A stretch of DNA of 64,000 bases from Sphingobacterium multivorum (GCF_039511225.1 NZ_CP154261.1:2604001-2668000); one strand, 5' to 3'. Shown: positions 34,821-43,649, counted from the stretch's first letter. A program made the numbers and translations. The notes: generated by a model not told the origin, from the sequence alone.

Positions 34821-36248
34821 ATGCGAAGATTTGACGCAATTATTATTGGCTCGGGACCGAACGGACTGGCGGCAGCCATTACCTTTCAGCAACAGGGGCT
34901 CAGCACCCTGCTGATTGAAGGTGCCGATACGGTCGGTGGGGGAATGCGGACCAAGGAACTTACACTTGCGGGCTTCAAACATGATGTTTGTTCGGCAATC
35001 CATCCCATGGCCATGGCCTCGCCATTTTTCAGGAAGTTGCCTTTGGAAGTTTTTGGGCTATCGTTTGTGAAGCCGACATATGCGGCGGCACACCCACTGG
35101 ACAATGGGGAAACGGGAATTCTTTACCATAGTCTTGCCGAAACCGTCGAGGGCCTGGGAGTGGACGGTGAAAGCTATTGCAAGCTGGTGGAAAAGGTTGC
35201 AACACATTGGGACGAACTAGCGGACGATATTATGGGGCCCTTGGCCTTACCAAAGCATCCGTTGCGATTAGCTTCCTTTGGTCTGGATGCGCTTCAGCCG
35301 GCAAGTTGGACGGCAAAGCGTTTTGCCAGTGCACAGGCTAAGGCATTATGGGCCGGCATGGCCGCCCATGGTATTCAGCCGCTAAGCAATTGGACAACCT
35401 CCGCCATTGCTATTGTGCTCGCTGCGGTAGGCAACAAATATGGCTGGCAAATTCCAGTAGGTGGTTCGCAGTCCATTGCCGATGCCTTATTAAGTTATTA
35501 CCAATCGTTGGGCGGGGAGATCCAAACGGGCTTTTGGGTAGAGGATATCCGTGATCTGCCGTCCCATAAAGTCCTACTCTGTGATATCACACCCCGGCAG
35601 TTGCTCGCGCTTAAAGGAATAAATCTGGCTAGCAGCTACCGCAGGCGTCTTGAAGGCTTTCGACAGGGGATGGGGGTCTTTAAAGTTGACTGGGCATTGT
35701 CAGAAAAGACGCCCTTTAAAGATCGGCGCTGTCAGCAGGCCGCTACCGTGCACTTGGGCAATACCTACGCTGAAATTGCCGAGAGCGAACGGCTGAGTCA
35801 TCTTGGAAAGCAAGTCGACAAGCCATTTGTGCTGTTTACACAGCAGAGTGCATTTGATTCCAGTCGTGCTCCCGATGGAAAGCATACGGGATGGGCCTAC
35901 TGTCATGTCCCCAATGGAAGTAGGGTGGATTATACCGAAGCGATCGAAACTCAGATCGAGCGCTTTGCTCCGGGTTTTAAAGAAACCATTCTGGCCAAGC
36001 ATACCTTTTCTCCTGCGGAGCTCGAGTTGTACAATCCCAATTACATTGGTGGTGATATCAATGGCGGTATTATGGATGTTTCGCAACTGTACAGTAGACC
36101 TATTTTGGCCCTAAACCCGTATCGCACGTCGGTAGACAGCATTTATCTCTGTTCATCATCGACGCCTCCGGGAGGTGGGGTGCATGGCATGTGCGGTTAT
36201 CATGCCGCACGTACAGCGCTCAAAGAACATTTTGGCTTGTTGCCGTAA
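34821..36248 (+). CDS. Phytoene-desaturase-like FAD oxidoreductase
   Basis: This 475-aa flavoprotein has an N-terminal Rossmann dinucleotide site GSGPNGLAAA (about 11-20) and GGGMRT near 40, typical of the phytoene dehydrogenase / PYROXD2 group. C-terminal motifs include GWAYCHVPNGS, the conserved YNPNYIGGDINGGIMDVSQL and CSSSTPPGGGVHGMCGYHAA, all usual for this group. It has no signal peptide, so it should be cytoplasmic. The substrate is unknown. It is the last gene of the SusCD operon, and a terminator follows at 36459. It may oxidise the imported compound or a product. Confidence 0.85.
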   Translation: MRRFDAIIIGSGPNGLAAAITFQQQGLSTLLIEGADTVGGGMRTKELTLAGFKHDVCSAIHPMAMASPFFRKLPLEVFGLSFVKPTYAAAHPLDNGETGILYHSLAETVEGLGVDGESYCKLVEKVATHWDELADDIMGPLALPKHPLRLASFGLDALQPASWTAKRFASAQAKALWAGMAAHGIQPLSNWTTSAIAIVLAAVGNKYGWQIPVGGSQSIADALLSYYQSLGGEIQTGFWVEDIRDLPSHKVLLCDITPRQLLALKGINLASSYRRRLEGFRQGMGVFKVDWALSEKTPFKDRRCQQAATVHLGNTYAEIAESERLSHLGKQVDKPFVLFTQQSAFDSSRAPDGKHTGWAYCHVPNGSRVDYTEAIETQIERFAPGFKETILAKHTFSPAELELYNPNYIGGDINGGIMDVSQLYSRPILALNPYRTSVDSIYLCSSSTPPGGGVHGMCGYHAARTALKEHFGLLP

Positions 36249-36299
36249 ATGGCGCTAATGTACTTGTTGTCATAAATGGCACCGACCGGCTTGTTGTTA
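36246..36299 (+). repeat. Imperfect 27-bp tandem duplication
   Basis: Two adjacent 27-bp units share TAAATGGC at the start and CTTGTTGT near the end. The first starts at the FAD oxidoreductase stop codon. It may be a relic of slippage at the gene end. Confidence 0.4.
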
Positions 36300-36650
36300 A
36301 CTTACACAGCTGCCTGGGAACAGGTGATTTTTGCCGTTTTATATTTTTCTGGAGCATAGGGCCTTTAGGAAAAATAGACTAATGAGTATGTTTTTGTAAT
36401 TTCGGCAGTATTTTTGCTGTATAGGGCTACGAAAACACCCCAAATAATATGTTGCATCAGGCCAAGATAATTTCTTGGCCTTTTGTATGTACTTTACCTT
36501 AAGAAAAACACAGGCAAATATATAATTCTGTAAAGCGATACAATAATTGACGCAACCTCTCGGAATATAATTTCACTTAATTTCACATGAGTTTTGAAGA
36601 GCGGACATTGTTGGAAACATGTGTTCGAATTTGTAATTAATTGTGGTATT
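36249..36650. other. Intergenic with terminator
   Basis: After the tandem duplication there is a terminator at 36459-36484. The last 150 bp are AT-rich and should contain the promoter of the SDR gene. No gene was seen. Confidence 0.4.
36459..36484 (+). terminator. Intrinsic terminator of the SusCD operon
   Basis: AGGCCAAGA and TCTTGGCCT form a 9-bp stem with a 5-nt loop, followed by TTTTG on the plus strand. It lies about 210 nt after the last stop codon of the operon. Confidence 0.7.
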
Positions 36651-37439
36651 ATGAGCAGTACAAGCAACAGGGTGTTGTCTAGATTTATCGGTAAGACAGC
36701 ATTGATTACCGGCGCAGGTTCCGGTATTGGAAGGGCTACCGTTTATCGATTTTTAAAAGAAGGAGCACGGGTAATTGCGGTGGATATCGTTGAGTCGGGC
36801 CTGAGGCAGACTAAGGAAGAAGCGCGTCTTTTAGGTTATGGCGAAAATCTAAGCACTGTGGTCTGTGATATTTCAGATGAATCTGCAGTTCACACCAAAA
36901 TAGGTGCAGCAATTGCCGAAGTCGATGGGCTCCATGCGCTGGTAAATGCAGCAGGGATACTACACGCTGCCCACACGCATGAAATGACATTAGATTTTTG
37001 GAATAACATTATTAAAATCAATCTCACCGGAACATTTTTGATTACGCGGGAATGTATTCCAACACTTTTAAGAACTGCGGGTGCGAGCATTGTCAACTTT
37101 AGTTCAACTTCAGCCTCCTTTGCCCATCCATACATGGCCGCGTATGCTGCTACAAAAGGTGCAATTCAATCCTTTACACATGCGATAGCTTCGGAATACG
37201 CTAAACAAGGCCTCCGCGTTACTGCCGTTGCTCCAGGTAGTATTGAATCTGGTATGGTGCATAATCCTGGATTTCCGGAAGATGCGGATCTGTCTCTTAT
37301 CGCTAAACTGACGCCAGGTCTTGGAGAAGGGTTTGGTTCGGCGGATTCTGTTGCAGGAGTTGTTGCGATGTTAGCTTCTGAAGATGGAAACTTCATCACC
37401 GGAACGGAAATCCGTATCGATGGCGGTACGCATATGTAA
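36651..37439 (+). CDS. Short-chain dehydrogenase/reductase (SDR)
   Basis: This 262-aa protein starts at the ATG at 36651; the open frame reaches 36594, but those 19 residues precede the normal SDR start. Classical SDR motifs are present: TGAGSGIG cofactor loop (about 20-27), NAAG, the catalytic Ser in VNFSSTSASFA, and Tyr-Lys in YAAYAATKGA. It is a cytoplasmic NAD(P)-dependent oxidoreductase with no visible substrate clue. The gene is monocistronic with a terminator downstream. Confidence 0.88.
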   Translation: MSSTSNRVLSRFIGKTALITGAGSGIGRATVYRFLKEGARVIAVDIVESGLRQTKEEARLLGYGENLSTVVCDISDESAVHTKIGAAIAEVDGLHALVNAAGILHAAHTHEMTLDFWNNIIKINLTGTFLITRECIPTLLRTAGASIVNFSSTSASFAHPYMAAYAATKGAIQSFTHAIASEYAKQGLRVTAVAPGSIESGMVHNPGFPEDADLSLIAKLTPGLGEGFGSADSVAGVVAMLASEDGNFITGTEIRIDGGTHM

Positions 37440-37463
37440 ATACAAATAAATTAATAACAATCA

Positions 37464-37500
37464 ATCCCCAGAAAAGCTTTAATGCCTAAATTCTGGGGAT
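37464..37500 (+). terminator. Terminator after SDR gene
   Basis: ATCCCCAGAA and TTCTGGGGAT form a perfect 10-bp stem with a 17-nt loop, 24 nt after the SDR stop codon. Confidence 0.65.
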
Positions 37501-37670
37501 CTTATGCCTCAAATTAAGGGCAATAGCACAAGTGTTCTTCCTCCCAAACTATCGATCAGGTACAGATTTCGTACGGTCAGTTTTGTATGGTGGGCCAAAC
37601 CGTATCATTTTATGCAGATAAATTGAATGTTTCGGCAAATTATAATTGGTATTTAAATTGCGGAAGTAAC

Positions 37671-37705
37671 CCTAGTGAGACTAGCTAATAGTCCTAGTAA
37701 GACTA
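37671..37705 (+). promoter_or_regulatory. Two 13-bp direct repeats, 22 bp apart
   Basis: CCTAGTGAGACTA (37671) and CCTAGTAAGACTA (37693) differ by one base, and their starts are 22 bp apart, two turns of DNA. They lie 62-96 bp before the AraC gene at 37767. Direct repeats of this spacing suit binding by an AraC-family protein, so autoregulation is plausible. Confidence 0.5.
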
Positions 37706-37766
37706 CATAAAATAGCGGTGTTTCAGCTGCTTGTAAACACGTAGACTTACTTTAATTTTACCTTTA

Positions 37767-38597
37767 ATGAAAACAGAAAAACTGCCAATTACGCTCACGG
37801 AAGAGGGGGTATTTTACAAAGAAATAATCGGGACAGAGGATTATAATAAGACAACAAAATGTACTTATTTTTTGATGGTACTATTTTCTGAAGGAAGCGG
37901 CACGCATTTCATCGACGCAGCGGAATATCCGATCAAAGGAAACCAACTTCATTTCTTATTTCCAGGACAGCATCACCACTGGATTACCGGCGCGGAGACA
38001 AGGGCCCAGAAAATTGTAGTAGGAAAGAAAGTATTTGAAACTTTCTCCAGTCTTAGTGAGATTTATTTCATTCGTCATAATTTGCACCCCGTTTTTAAAC
38101 TCAGTACATCTTTATTTGAGGTGATATTCAATGAAATGAAAAATATTCAACGCGATCTTTTGGCACAAGAATCGGATGGCCAGTGGAGCGAAATTGTCCG
38201 TTTGAGAATCGATATATTAGTGTCTTTGATAAAAAAGGAAGCTGGAGATTATTTAAAGGAAAATCTTCTGGGGAATTCAAATGTCATTATTGATTCCTTT
38301 TGGGATCTTGTCAATATAAATTTCGCAGCCCAAAAACACGTGAGTTGGTATGCGGAGAGATTACATGTGACGAGTAATTATCTGAATATCCTGTGCAGAA
38401 AACATCTCCATATTACTGCTTCTAGCGTAATTCAACAACGAACGATACAAGAGGCTAAGCAACTCTTAAAATTTTCAGATAAAAGTATAAAGGAGATTGC
38501 ATTTTATCTAGGATTTGAATCGCTATCGGCATTTTCTACATTCTTTAAGAACATCAGTGGTTATTCGCCATCTGGTTATAAAGGACATTCATCTTAA
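37767..38597 (+). CDS. AraC-family transcriptional regulator (paralogue 3)
   Basis: This 276-aa regulator is related to those at 3875 and 5343. The N-terminal cupin-like half has GSGTHFIDAAEYPI and LHFLFPGQHHHW. The C-terminal AraC domain (about 180-276) has VSWYAERLHVTSNYLNILCRKHL and IKEIAFYLGFESLSAFSTFFKNISG. It is monocistronic. Direct repeats at 37671-37705 may be its own operator. The effector is unknown. Confidence 0.88.
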   Translation: MKTEKLPITLTEEGVFYKEIIGTEDYNKTTKCTYFLMVLFSEGSGTHFIDAAEYPIKGNQLHFLFPGQHHHWITGAETRAQKIVVGKKVFETFSSLSEIYFIRHNLHPVFKLSTSLFEVIFNEMKNIQRDLLAQESDGQWSEIVRLRIDILVSLIKKEAGDYLKENLLGNSNVIIDSFWDLVNINFAAQKHVSWYAERLHVTSNYLNILCRKHLHITASSVIQQRTIQEAKQLLKFSDKSIKEIAFYLGFESLSAFSTFFKNISGYSPSGYKGHSS

Positions 38598-39403
38598 AAG
38601 GTCAATAGTAGGATCTAAAATTCGGCTTACTGATGCAGACTTGACAACATGGTTTGCCGGGAGATCTTGTGTATGAAAAGGGCATCTTGATCCGGTATAA
38701 ATTAAAGCCTGGAAGGAATAAAATCGAGGTGGGGATCGTCGACCGCCATACCCTTCCAGGCAAGAGTTTATCCTGCCATCGCATGACGAACTCCTGACGG
38801 ATGATATCCGATGCGTAAAATGGATGTTTTATAAAGAGAATAGTGTGTGGTATTTGTTTATAGTACGTTTCTTAAATAGCTTATTTATACTATTTTATGA
38901 TTAATAATTTTTGGCCTTACGCCAGTTTGTCAGTTGCCTGTTTAGTTGCTCAATAAGCTTTGCCGAGTGTCGTGATTCTAGAAAATGGAGTTTGGTATGC
39001 GGTCAACTTGTGCATGATCTTGACGAATAAGATAAAGAGGCAGGATCAATTCGTTGTTTTTATAGGGCGAGTGCCTTAATTTAGCTTTTGTTAGCTTGGA
39101 TTAGGAAGGTGTTTTAAGCCGAAAATTTCGATGGCGCGCTATTATTTTATAGTGGTATCGGTAGCGTTTTAGTAGAAAAAATATGAGCCGTACAGCAAAT
39201 TAATCATATTTTTTTCGGCTTATATAAATATGTTATCTGCTTATATGCAGTCTTTTGTAGTTTTTATATCGATTAAAAGTATAGCTGTTGTTTTGCTTAA
39301 GAAAAGCAGCAAAGGTCTCTTTGGAAAATTGCTGTGTGGGGTGAAGGGATCAAATGATTGTGGAAAAAAATCCATAAATTAGGGGAACTAAACAAGCTGT
39401 TTT
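38598..39403. other. 806-bp gap with a possible decayed gene
   Basis: Between about 38650 and 38850 two plus-strand frames read like protein: one has LIRYKLKPGRNKIEVGIVDR, then the next frame has EFILPSHDELLTDD. The join suggests a frameshifted fragment of a lost gene. I cannot name the family. The rest (38850-39403) is AT-rich with no gene signal. Confidence 0.3.
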
Positions 39404-39997
39404 ATGAATGTAAAATTTATCCCAAAAGCTTTTTTACTATTTGCGCTTTGCATGATCCATATAATCGGTCACACGCAAGAAAGCAACAACAATAAGAAAT
39501 TGTGGGCGAAATCAATTTTGAATCAACAGGCGCCAAAACTTGAGGTCGAGCAATGGCTGACTGATGTGCCGGATACAAAAGGTAAATTTATCCTCATTGA
39601 TTTTTGGGCAACTTGGTGTGGGCCGTGTCGGAAAGTAATTCCTGAGCTCAATGAATGGCATAAGAAATACGGTGATAAGCTTGTGATCATTGGTCTTTCG
39701 GATGAAAAGGCAGAAGTCATTAAAAAGGCGAGAGAAATTAAAATAGACTATTTTTCGGCGATCGATACGAAAGCTAGATTGAAAAAACAGCTCGAAGTGC
39801 AGGGAATTCCCCATTGTATTTTGGTGGATCCCGACGGTATTGTACGTTGGGAGGGTTTTCCTACATTGGAGGGGCACGAGCTAACCGATGATGTTGTCTC
39901 GGGTATCATCAGGAAGTATTCTAGGAAGCGAGGAAAATTCAGAGATAGCAGTCCATATTTTCTGCGCCAGGAAGAAGTGATGTTGGCCGGATTGTAA
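39404..39997 (+). CDS. TlpA-like periplasmic thioredoxin
   Basis: This 197-aa protein has a signal peptide (cleavage near 25, IIGHTQ) and a thioredoxin fold with FWATWCGPCRKVIPELNEW (Cys72, Cys75). The cis-Pro segment GIPHCILVDPDGIVRW follows. TlpA/ResA-type proteins reduce disulfides in the periplasm, often for cytochrome c maturation. The C-terminal tail (KYSRKRGKFRDSSPYF...) is basic and not typical of the family. It stands alone on the plus strand, convergent with the cold-shock gene. Confidence 0.85.
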   Translation: MNVKFIPKAFLLFALCMIHIIGHTQESNNNKKLWAKSILNQQAPKLEVEQWLTDVPDTKGKFILIDFWATWCGPCRKVIPELNEWHKKYGDKLVIIGLSDEKAEVIKKAREIKIDYFSAIDTKARLKKQLEVQGIPHCILVDPDGIVRWEGFPTLEGHELTDDVVSGIIRKYSRKRGKFRDSSPYFLRQEEVMLAGL

Positions 39998-40072
39998 AAA
40001 TCTGGACGAGCGGCAGGGTGAAACTAAATTCTTCTCTTTGGGGCGCTGGCCCCGCATGGAAGGGGTATAAAA

Positions 40073-40098
40073 AAGTGTAACGGTTACCCGTTACACTT
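40073..40098 (-). terminator. Intrinsic terminator of cold-shock gene
   Basis: AAGTGTAACGG and CCGTTACACTT form a perfect 11-bp stem with a 4-nt loop. On the minus strand a T-run follows directly, as expected for termination of the cold-shock transcript. Confidence 0.8.
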
Positions 40099-40100
40099 CG

Positions 40101-40126
40101 CAAGAAGATTCGTGACGATCTTCTTG
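40101..40126. terminator. Second hairpin before cold-shock terminator
   Basis: CAAGAAGAT and ATCTTCTTG form a 9-bp stem with an 8-nt loop, lying between the cold-shock stop codon and the terminator at 40073. It may stabilise the mRNA 3' end. Confidence 0.5.
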
Positions 40127-40139
40127 TGTGTTTACTTAA

Positions 40140-40331
40140 TTATGCGATACGTACGTTAACTGCGTTAACGCCTTTTTTGCCGTTTTCTACGTCAAATGTT
40201 ACACTGTCATTTTCGCGTACTTCGTTGATTAAACCAGATACGTGTACGAAAATATCGTCTCCACCAGCAGCTGGTGTGATAAAACCAAATCCTTTTGTTT
40301 GGTTAAAGAATTTAATAGTTCCTTCTTGCAT
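40140..40331 (-). CDS. Cold-shock domain protein (CspA family)
   Basis: This 63-aa single cold-shock domain has RNP1 KGFGFI (residues 13-18) and RNP2 DIFVHVSG (26-33), which bind single-stranded RNA or DNA. The size and sequence are typical of Bacteroidota CspA-like RNA chaperones. It is monocistronic with strong terminators. The long non-coding region upstream is compatible with the long leader usual for such genes. Confidence 0.95.
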   Translation of the reverse strand: MQEGTIKFFNQTKGFGFITPAAGGDDIFVHVSGLINEVRENDSVTFDVENGKKGVNAVNVRIA

Positions 40332-40688
40332 TGTTTTATATATTATATTAAAGTAATCTGTACTGCACTATTGTGATAAGTGAATATGAACAATAGTTAA
40401 TCGATTTTTTGCAAGAAAAATAGGATTTGATTTTAATGATCTTGGATTAACTCAAGTCCAAAAAGGTCTTTACCTCCGTTTTGCTACAAAAAAAGCTTCT
40501 GAAAATGCGAAAACTGAGCGGAAAGTATAACTTGACGATTTCAGATAAGCAAAGGCGGAGCCGATTATAATCCAAATTTAAGTATAAATTATTGATATAT
40601 ACAGTGTTTTATTTTTTTTTATATAAAATAAATTCTTACCACGCTTAAAACTTGCGATATACGAGCAGGATATATCGCCCCGGCAAAG
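40332..40688. other. Upstream region of the cold-shock gene
   Basis: AT-rich, with no ORF of note. It probably holds the cold-shock gene promoter and 5' leader on the minus strand, plus the 3' end of the FabH-like unit. Confidence 0.4.
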
Positions 40689-41747
40689 CTATACGCGATA
40701 GACAAAAGCATTGATGTTCATGCCGGCACCAACAGACGCAAATAGAATAATGTCGCCTTCCTGCAGGGATTGATTGTCTAACTGACCGTGCGAAATAAGA
40801 TCATAGAGGGTAGGAATAGTGGCGACGCTACTATTTCCTAAGGTATGAATCGTCATTGGCATAATATCGGGTGGTGGTACAGTATTGTATAGTGCGTAGA
40901 ATCTTGTGAGAATGGCTTCATCCATTTTCTCGTTGGCTTGGTGGATCAGTATTTTTTTGACTGCTGTGATATCGATCTGCGCTTTTTGGAGGCAAGCTTG
41001 CATGGCTAAGGGAACTTTGCTGAGGGCAAACTCATATATTTTGCGTCCTTTCATTTTGATATACCGGATATGAGGATCCTGCTCTTGTTGATACGAGCTT
41101 CCGAAGTTGAGATATTCAGCTTCCTCAAGCGCGTAAGTTGCGCTTTCAAACGATAGCAGACCTTGCCCGGTTGCAGTTGCTTCTACAATGACGGCTCCAG
41201 CACCATCCGCATAGATCATCGAATCTCTGTCAAAAGGATCTATAACGCGGGAAAGCGTCTCGGCGCCAATGACCATACAGCGCTTCGCCATACCTGATTT
41301 TATGAAAGCGTTGGCATGCAATATACCTTCGTTCCAACCGGGGCAACCAAAAAGCAGGTCATAAGCCACGCATTTTGGATTCCTGATCCCTAATTTTTTC
41401 TTTACCCGGCTTGCTAAGCTCGGTACGGTATCCGATTGGATTTTGCCCGATTGTACATCGCCATAATTATGTGCAACAATGATATAGTCCAATGTTTCGG
41501 CATCAATGCCTGCGTCTTTAATGGCAAGTTGACCAGCTAGGAAAGCAAGGTCTGAGGCCACTTGGTTCGGGTTGGCGTAGCGGCGTTCTTCAATGCCGGT
41601 GATTGCCTTAAATTTTTCGATCACAGAAGCGGGCTGTTTGAACGGTAGCCCATTTTCGTCCAAAAAAAGATGGTCGGCAAAGTCCGCATTGGTTATTTTG
41701 TGGGGTGGAATATAACTGCCAGAACCGATAATTCTAATATTCATCAT
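40689..41747 (-). CDS. FabH-like 3-oxoacyl-ACP synthase III
   Basis: This 352-aa thiolase-fold condensing enzyme has Cys135 in LLFGCPGWNEG, His in ILIHQANEKMDEAI and Asn in TLGNSSVATIPTLYDLI, giving the Cys-His-Asn triad of KAS III. The N-terminal segment GSGSYIPPHKITNADF is typical. It may start fatty acid synthesis or a specialised acyl product. Being alone and not in a fab cluster, a secondary role is possible. The second Met is an alternative start. Confidence 0.88.
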   Translation of the reverse strand: MMNIRIIGSGSYIPPHKITNADFADHLFLDENGLPFKQPASVIEKFKAITGIEERRYANPNQVASDLAFLAGQLAIKDAGIDAETLDYIIVAHNYGDVQSGKIQSDTVPSLASRVKKKLGIRNPKCVAYDLLFGCPGWNEGILHANAFIKSGMAKRCMVIGAETLSRVIDPFDRDSMIYADGAGAVIVEATATGQGLLSFESATYALEEAEYLNFGSSYQQEQDPHIRYIKMKGRKIYEFALSKVPLAMQACLQKAQIDITAVKKILIHQANEKMDEAILTRFYALYNTVPPPDIMPMTIHTLGNSSVATIPTLYDLISHGQLDNQSLQEGDIILFASVGAGMNINAFVYRV

Positions 41748-41892
41748 TGTTTTCCCTTACGTATTGTGTTTAAATATATTTCGACGATCATCCCCTTATG
41801 CTATGCTAATTCCTCATGGTCGTATACATTCACATTTCTGGCGGCTTATTTCCTTTCTCAGCTTTAATTTACTAAATTTTATCGGGATAGCG

Positions 41893-43035
41893 TTAATTTT
41901 CTTTCGCGCACCAGTCTAATAGTGGCTTATATAAGCGCTGAATATCTTTGGGGTTATTGTCCTTATAAAGACGAAACAATTCGGCGTTAAATTCATCGGC
42001 TTTGGGAAATCCTTTTTTGTTGACCATCATGTCATTGACGTTTTCGACAATCTGCCCAAAAAGATCGTGATCTTCCCCAAACTTGTCGTAACAATATAAA
42101 ATGAAAAGTCCCCATGTTAAATATTCGTCGAACACTTTTACCGGAGTTGGATAATGGACCGTACTTTTGTTCGTGGCATCTACCCATACTTCCCTGTTAT
42201 TGAATATTGTATCAATCTGTTTTTTGTTTTTTTCGCTCAATGGGCCTACGTAGTTGTGGTCTATTTCTGTGAAAATGATGCGTGTATTGAATGCTTTTTT
42301 GAATTTGGGGCTCCAGGATTCATCTTCGCGGAGGGTTGGTAAAAAAAGCAGAATTTCTTTGAAACCTTTGTACTTGAAGGTGTGGGTCGCATTCATTCCT
42401 GCAATCAGTGGGGAGGTCAATACACGGTAGCTATTGATTGTATAATCGAATTTATGTTCTAACCATTCTTTCTGCTCGGCAATGGAAGCATACTCCTGAT
42501 ATGCTGTACGAAGGCTGTCGTAATAGGCTTGATGCGCTTTGTAGAATGCCCGGTATCCACTCTGTCTGGCAAATTCTTCCAGGTCGTTTTTGTAACCGGG
42601 GATGGGATTTGATTTGACCTGATAATTTCCAACTCCTCTTGCCGGAAAAATATAGATGTTGGTAGGGACTAATTGATCGTTTTTGAACTTAAAGCCATAT
42701 ACATTGGCCGCTAAGAGGAAATAGTTGGTTAGATTCTCTCGCAGCTGCTGATCAAATTTCTTTACGATAGGCAGATTGGAAAATGGAGTAAAATGCGCTT
42801 TGACCTCTTCAAAATAGGCTGTGTTCTGCTTGGTCATGTTTGGATTTTCTTTGCCAAAGTCAGTTATTGCAAAGATAATATAGATGAGTTCCTGTGCCTC
42901 ATTGATTTCAACAGTTGTCTTGCCGTCGTTTTGGGCAATATAGGCTTTGCTAAAATCGACGTCTTTTTCTTGGCAGATCGCTAGGTTAGCCATTAATGCA
43001 AAGCCTATTAAAATAAAAAAGATATTCCTTTTCAT
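41893..43035 (-). CDS. Secreted DUF4932-like protein
   Basis: This 380-aa protein has a signal peptide (cleavage near 21, NLAICQ). The body resembles DUF4932 proteins of Bacteroidota: INEAQELIYIIFAITDFG, a later FKEILLFLPTLRED and a helical C-terminus. No HExxH protease motif is obvious: EIDHNYVGP is the only His/Glu-rich place, so enzymatic activity is unclear. It is monocistronic. The family call is moderate. Confidence 0.55.
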   Translation of the reverse strand: MKRNIFFILIGFALMANLAICQEKDVDFSKAYIAQNDGKTTVEINEAQELIYIIFAITDFGKENPNMTKQNTAYFEEVKAHFTPFSNLPIVKKFDQQLRENLTNYFLLAANVYGFKFKNDQLVPTNIYIFPARGVGNYQVKSNPIPGYKNDLEEFARQSGYRAFYKAHQAYYDSLRTAYQEYASIAEQKEWLEHKFDYTINSYRVLTSPLIAGMNATHTFKYKGFKEILLFLPTLREDESWSPKFKKAFNTRIIFTEIDHNYVGPLSEKNKKQIDTIFNNREVWVDATNKSTVHYPTPVKVFDEYLTWGLFILYCYDKFGEDHDLFGQIVENVNDMMVNKKGFPKADEFNAELFRLYKDNNPKDIQRLYKPLLDWCAKEN

Positions 43036-43309
43036 GGTATCGTTATTTCATATAATTATTGATAGGACATGTTGGTGATAGCGTAACATTTTACAATTTA
43101 TGGTCATGTCTGTTTAGGAATTTCACTATGAAATGAAATATTCCCGAATGCAATTATAGGGAGATTTCTGCTTGTTTTATAATAAAATTTGTACAATCAA
43201 AAATGAATTCTGCTAATGGAAGAGGTTATATATTATCAGTAGGGAAGAAATTGCTTGCCAGGTTATCAGCCATAAGGGTGTGGAACTGTATCGGGCAGTG
43301 ATTACAAAA

Positions 43310-43550
43310 GTACAAGGTAAGAAGGGCGGCGGTATCGAGCAGGTTCGTACCTGCTTCGTACCTTATTCGGATGCGATACAGATATTGTACAGATGCTGAC
43401 CTGATTCCGACCAGACCCTGTACAGGAATTATCTGGTCGGAATCAGGTCACGAATGGTCGCCAGATTGTCCATCTCCGAAGGTGGTTCGAACACAATACG
43501 AACACCACCCGAAGACCTGAGCGTTCGAGGTAATAAACACAGGCTAGCCT
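43310..43550. repeat. Palindrome cluster
   Basis: An 18-bp perfect inverted repeat (GACCTGATTCCGACCAGA, 43399-43416 and 43433-43450) encloses the palindrome CCTGTACAGG. It is flanked by GCAGGT/ACCTGC with a 4-nt loop, an imperfect GGTGG...CCACC stem, and GGCTAGCC. The base composition differs from its surroundings. It may be a small repeated element or a structured RNA. Confidence 0.5.
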
Positions 43551-43593
43551 GCACTAAAAAAGAGGATTGGATTTGAAAAGGTCTAATTGAATA

Positions 43594-43639
43594 GAGGCAT
43601 TCATCTGACGCTCAAAAAAGTACGTTAGATGAATGCTTC
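43594..43639. terminator. 17-bp stem terminator
   Basis: GCATTCATCTGACG pairs with CGTTAGATGAATGC and the stem extends to about 17 bp with two G-U pairs and a 12-nt loop. It lies 11 nt after the stop of the 44-aa gene on the minus strand and likely ends the heme oxygenase transcript. Confidence 0.65.
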
Positions 43640-43649
43640 ATACGTTGTG

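Larger units (their letters stand above)
43036..43649. other. Gap rich in inverted repeats
   Basis: The part from 43036 to 43230 is AT-rich and should hold the DUF4932-like promoter. From about 43310 to 43550 the GC content rises and several palindromes follow each other. A terminator is at 43594-43639. A short plus-strand frame (43232-43400, EEIACQVISHKGVELYRAV...) has protein-like sequence but no start. Confidence 0.4.

Noticed and set aside
38602-38784. 60-aa minus-strand frame behind the AraC gene
   Set aside because: It reads antisense to the more protein-like plus-strand remnant and shows no family features.
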